Below, one piece after another: positions 31,868 to 32,036 of a stretch of 32,036 bases of DNA. The notes beneath the pieces are model-generated. The model saw nothing but the letters and a program-made list of their open reading frames with translations, made no database searches and was not told the DNA's origin. Position 1 is the stretch's first letter, and each line of letters opens with the position of its first letter. Position numbers and translations under genes: made by a program. This DNA is from Acidimicrobiia bacterium (GTDB lineage Bacteria; Actinomycetota; Acidimicrobiia; Spongiisociales; UBA5794): the NCBI GenBank assembly GCA_030066715.1, contig JASJBC010000038.1:1-32036 (forward strand). The letters are read 5' to 3'.

Positions 31868-32036
31868 AGCCCAACTCTCCCCGCCGTGGCCGGCGGCCAG
31901 TAGCGAGCCACGACCTTCCAGCGGATAGCAGCGACGGCGATGGGCCCGATCGATCGGCTGTCGGCTGCCGACATCGCCCGGTTGTCGCCGAGCAGAAACA
32001 CCGCATCGGGGCTGAGGTTCCACTCCCCATCGGGAA
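31864..32036 (-). CDS. lepB: Signal peptidase I, C-terminal part (5' end outside window)
   Basis: The minus strand is open from the window edge to the stop at 31864-31866 in a frame giving 57 residues with no start codon. It contains LLGDNRAMSAADSRSIGPI, a close match to the conserved box GDNR.xS.DSR.xG of S26 type I signal peptidases. The catalytic Ser and Lys lie in the missing part. The enzyme cleaves signal peptides of exported proteins at the membrane. It shares a CTAG stop with the convergent methyltransferase gene. Confidence 0.9.
   Translation of the reverse strand, partial: PDGEWNLSPDAVFLLGDNRAMSAADSRSIGPIAVAAIRWKVVARYWPPATAGRVGL

Noticed and set aside
1-32036. tRNA, rRNA, insertion sequence or prophage signals
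   Set aside because: I saw no tRNA-like cloverleaf, transposase, integrase or target-site duplication; coding style is uniform, so no recent mobile insertion is claimed.

Overview
The window is about 32 kb of GC-rich DNA with almost no non-coding space. Nine gene junctions are 4-bp ATGA or GTGA overlaps, and no gene-free stretch exceeds 300 bases. Gene content suggests a high-GC actinobacterium, most likely of the class Acidimicrobiia. The pointers are the cysteine-containing SLH-like repeats (GCNPP...FCP), two DUF3048 proteins, a fused gamma-alpha 2-oxoacid:ferredoxin oxidoreductase and several start codons that look leaderless. The taxonomic call is an inference from gene families; no marker RNA is present.

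Region 1 (1-6275) handles cell-surface glycans. It begins with the tail of an unknown gene, then a GT2-like membrane protein and a GtrA-like flippase. Next come two divergent transcription units around a shared promoter at 3238-3337: an HpcH/HpaI aldolase and a NeuA-like cytidylyltransferase on the minus strand, and a D-2-hydroxyacid dehydrogenase, a HAD phosphatase and a membrane-anchored GT-B-like protein on the plus strand. Together these look like a pathway that makes and transfers a CMP-activated acidic sugar, but without the usual NeuB/KdsA-type synthase.

Region 2 (6335-23513) builds and decorates the envelope. Four exported proteins each carry three cysteine-paired SLH-like repeats on a different module: an M23 peptidase, a glucose/sorbosone-dehydrogenase propeller, an M15 carboxypeptidase with FG-GAP repeats, and a SpoIID/LytB protein. 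Between them lie glycosyltransferases and a large fusion of GT2 with a polysaccharide pyruvyltransferase. In other bacteria SLH domains bind pyruvylated cell-wall polysaccharide, so this block may encode both the anchor proteins and the enzyme that makes their ligand. A UDP-sugar 6-dehydrogenase and a GT4 follow. The M23 gene is preceded by a near-perfect sigma-28 (FliA/WhiG) promoter and a leader with three consecutive stem-loops.

Region 3 (23510-32036) is more metabolic. A minus-strand operon runs korA-korB-DUF402-GT2. A second minus-strand pair encodes a DUF3048 lipoprotein and an amidase. Divergent from it are an AlkD-type DNA glycosylase and a methyltransferase. The window ends inside a minus-strand signal peptidase I gene that has no start codon in view.
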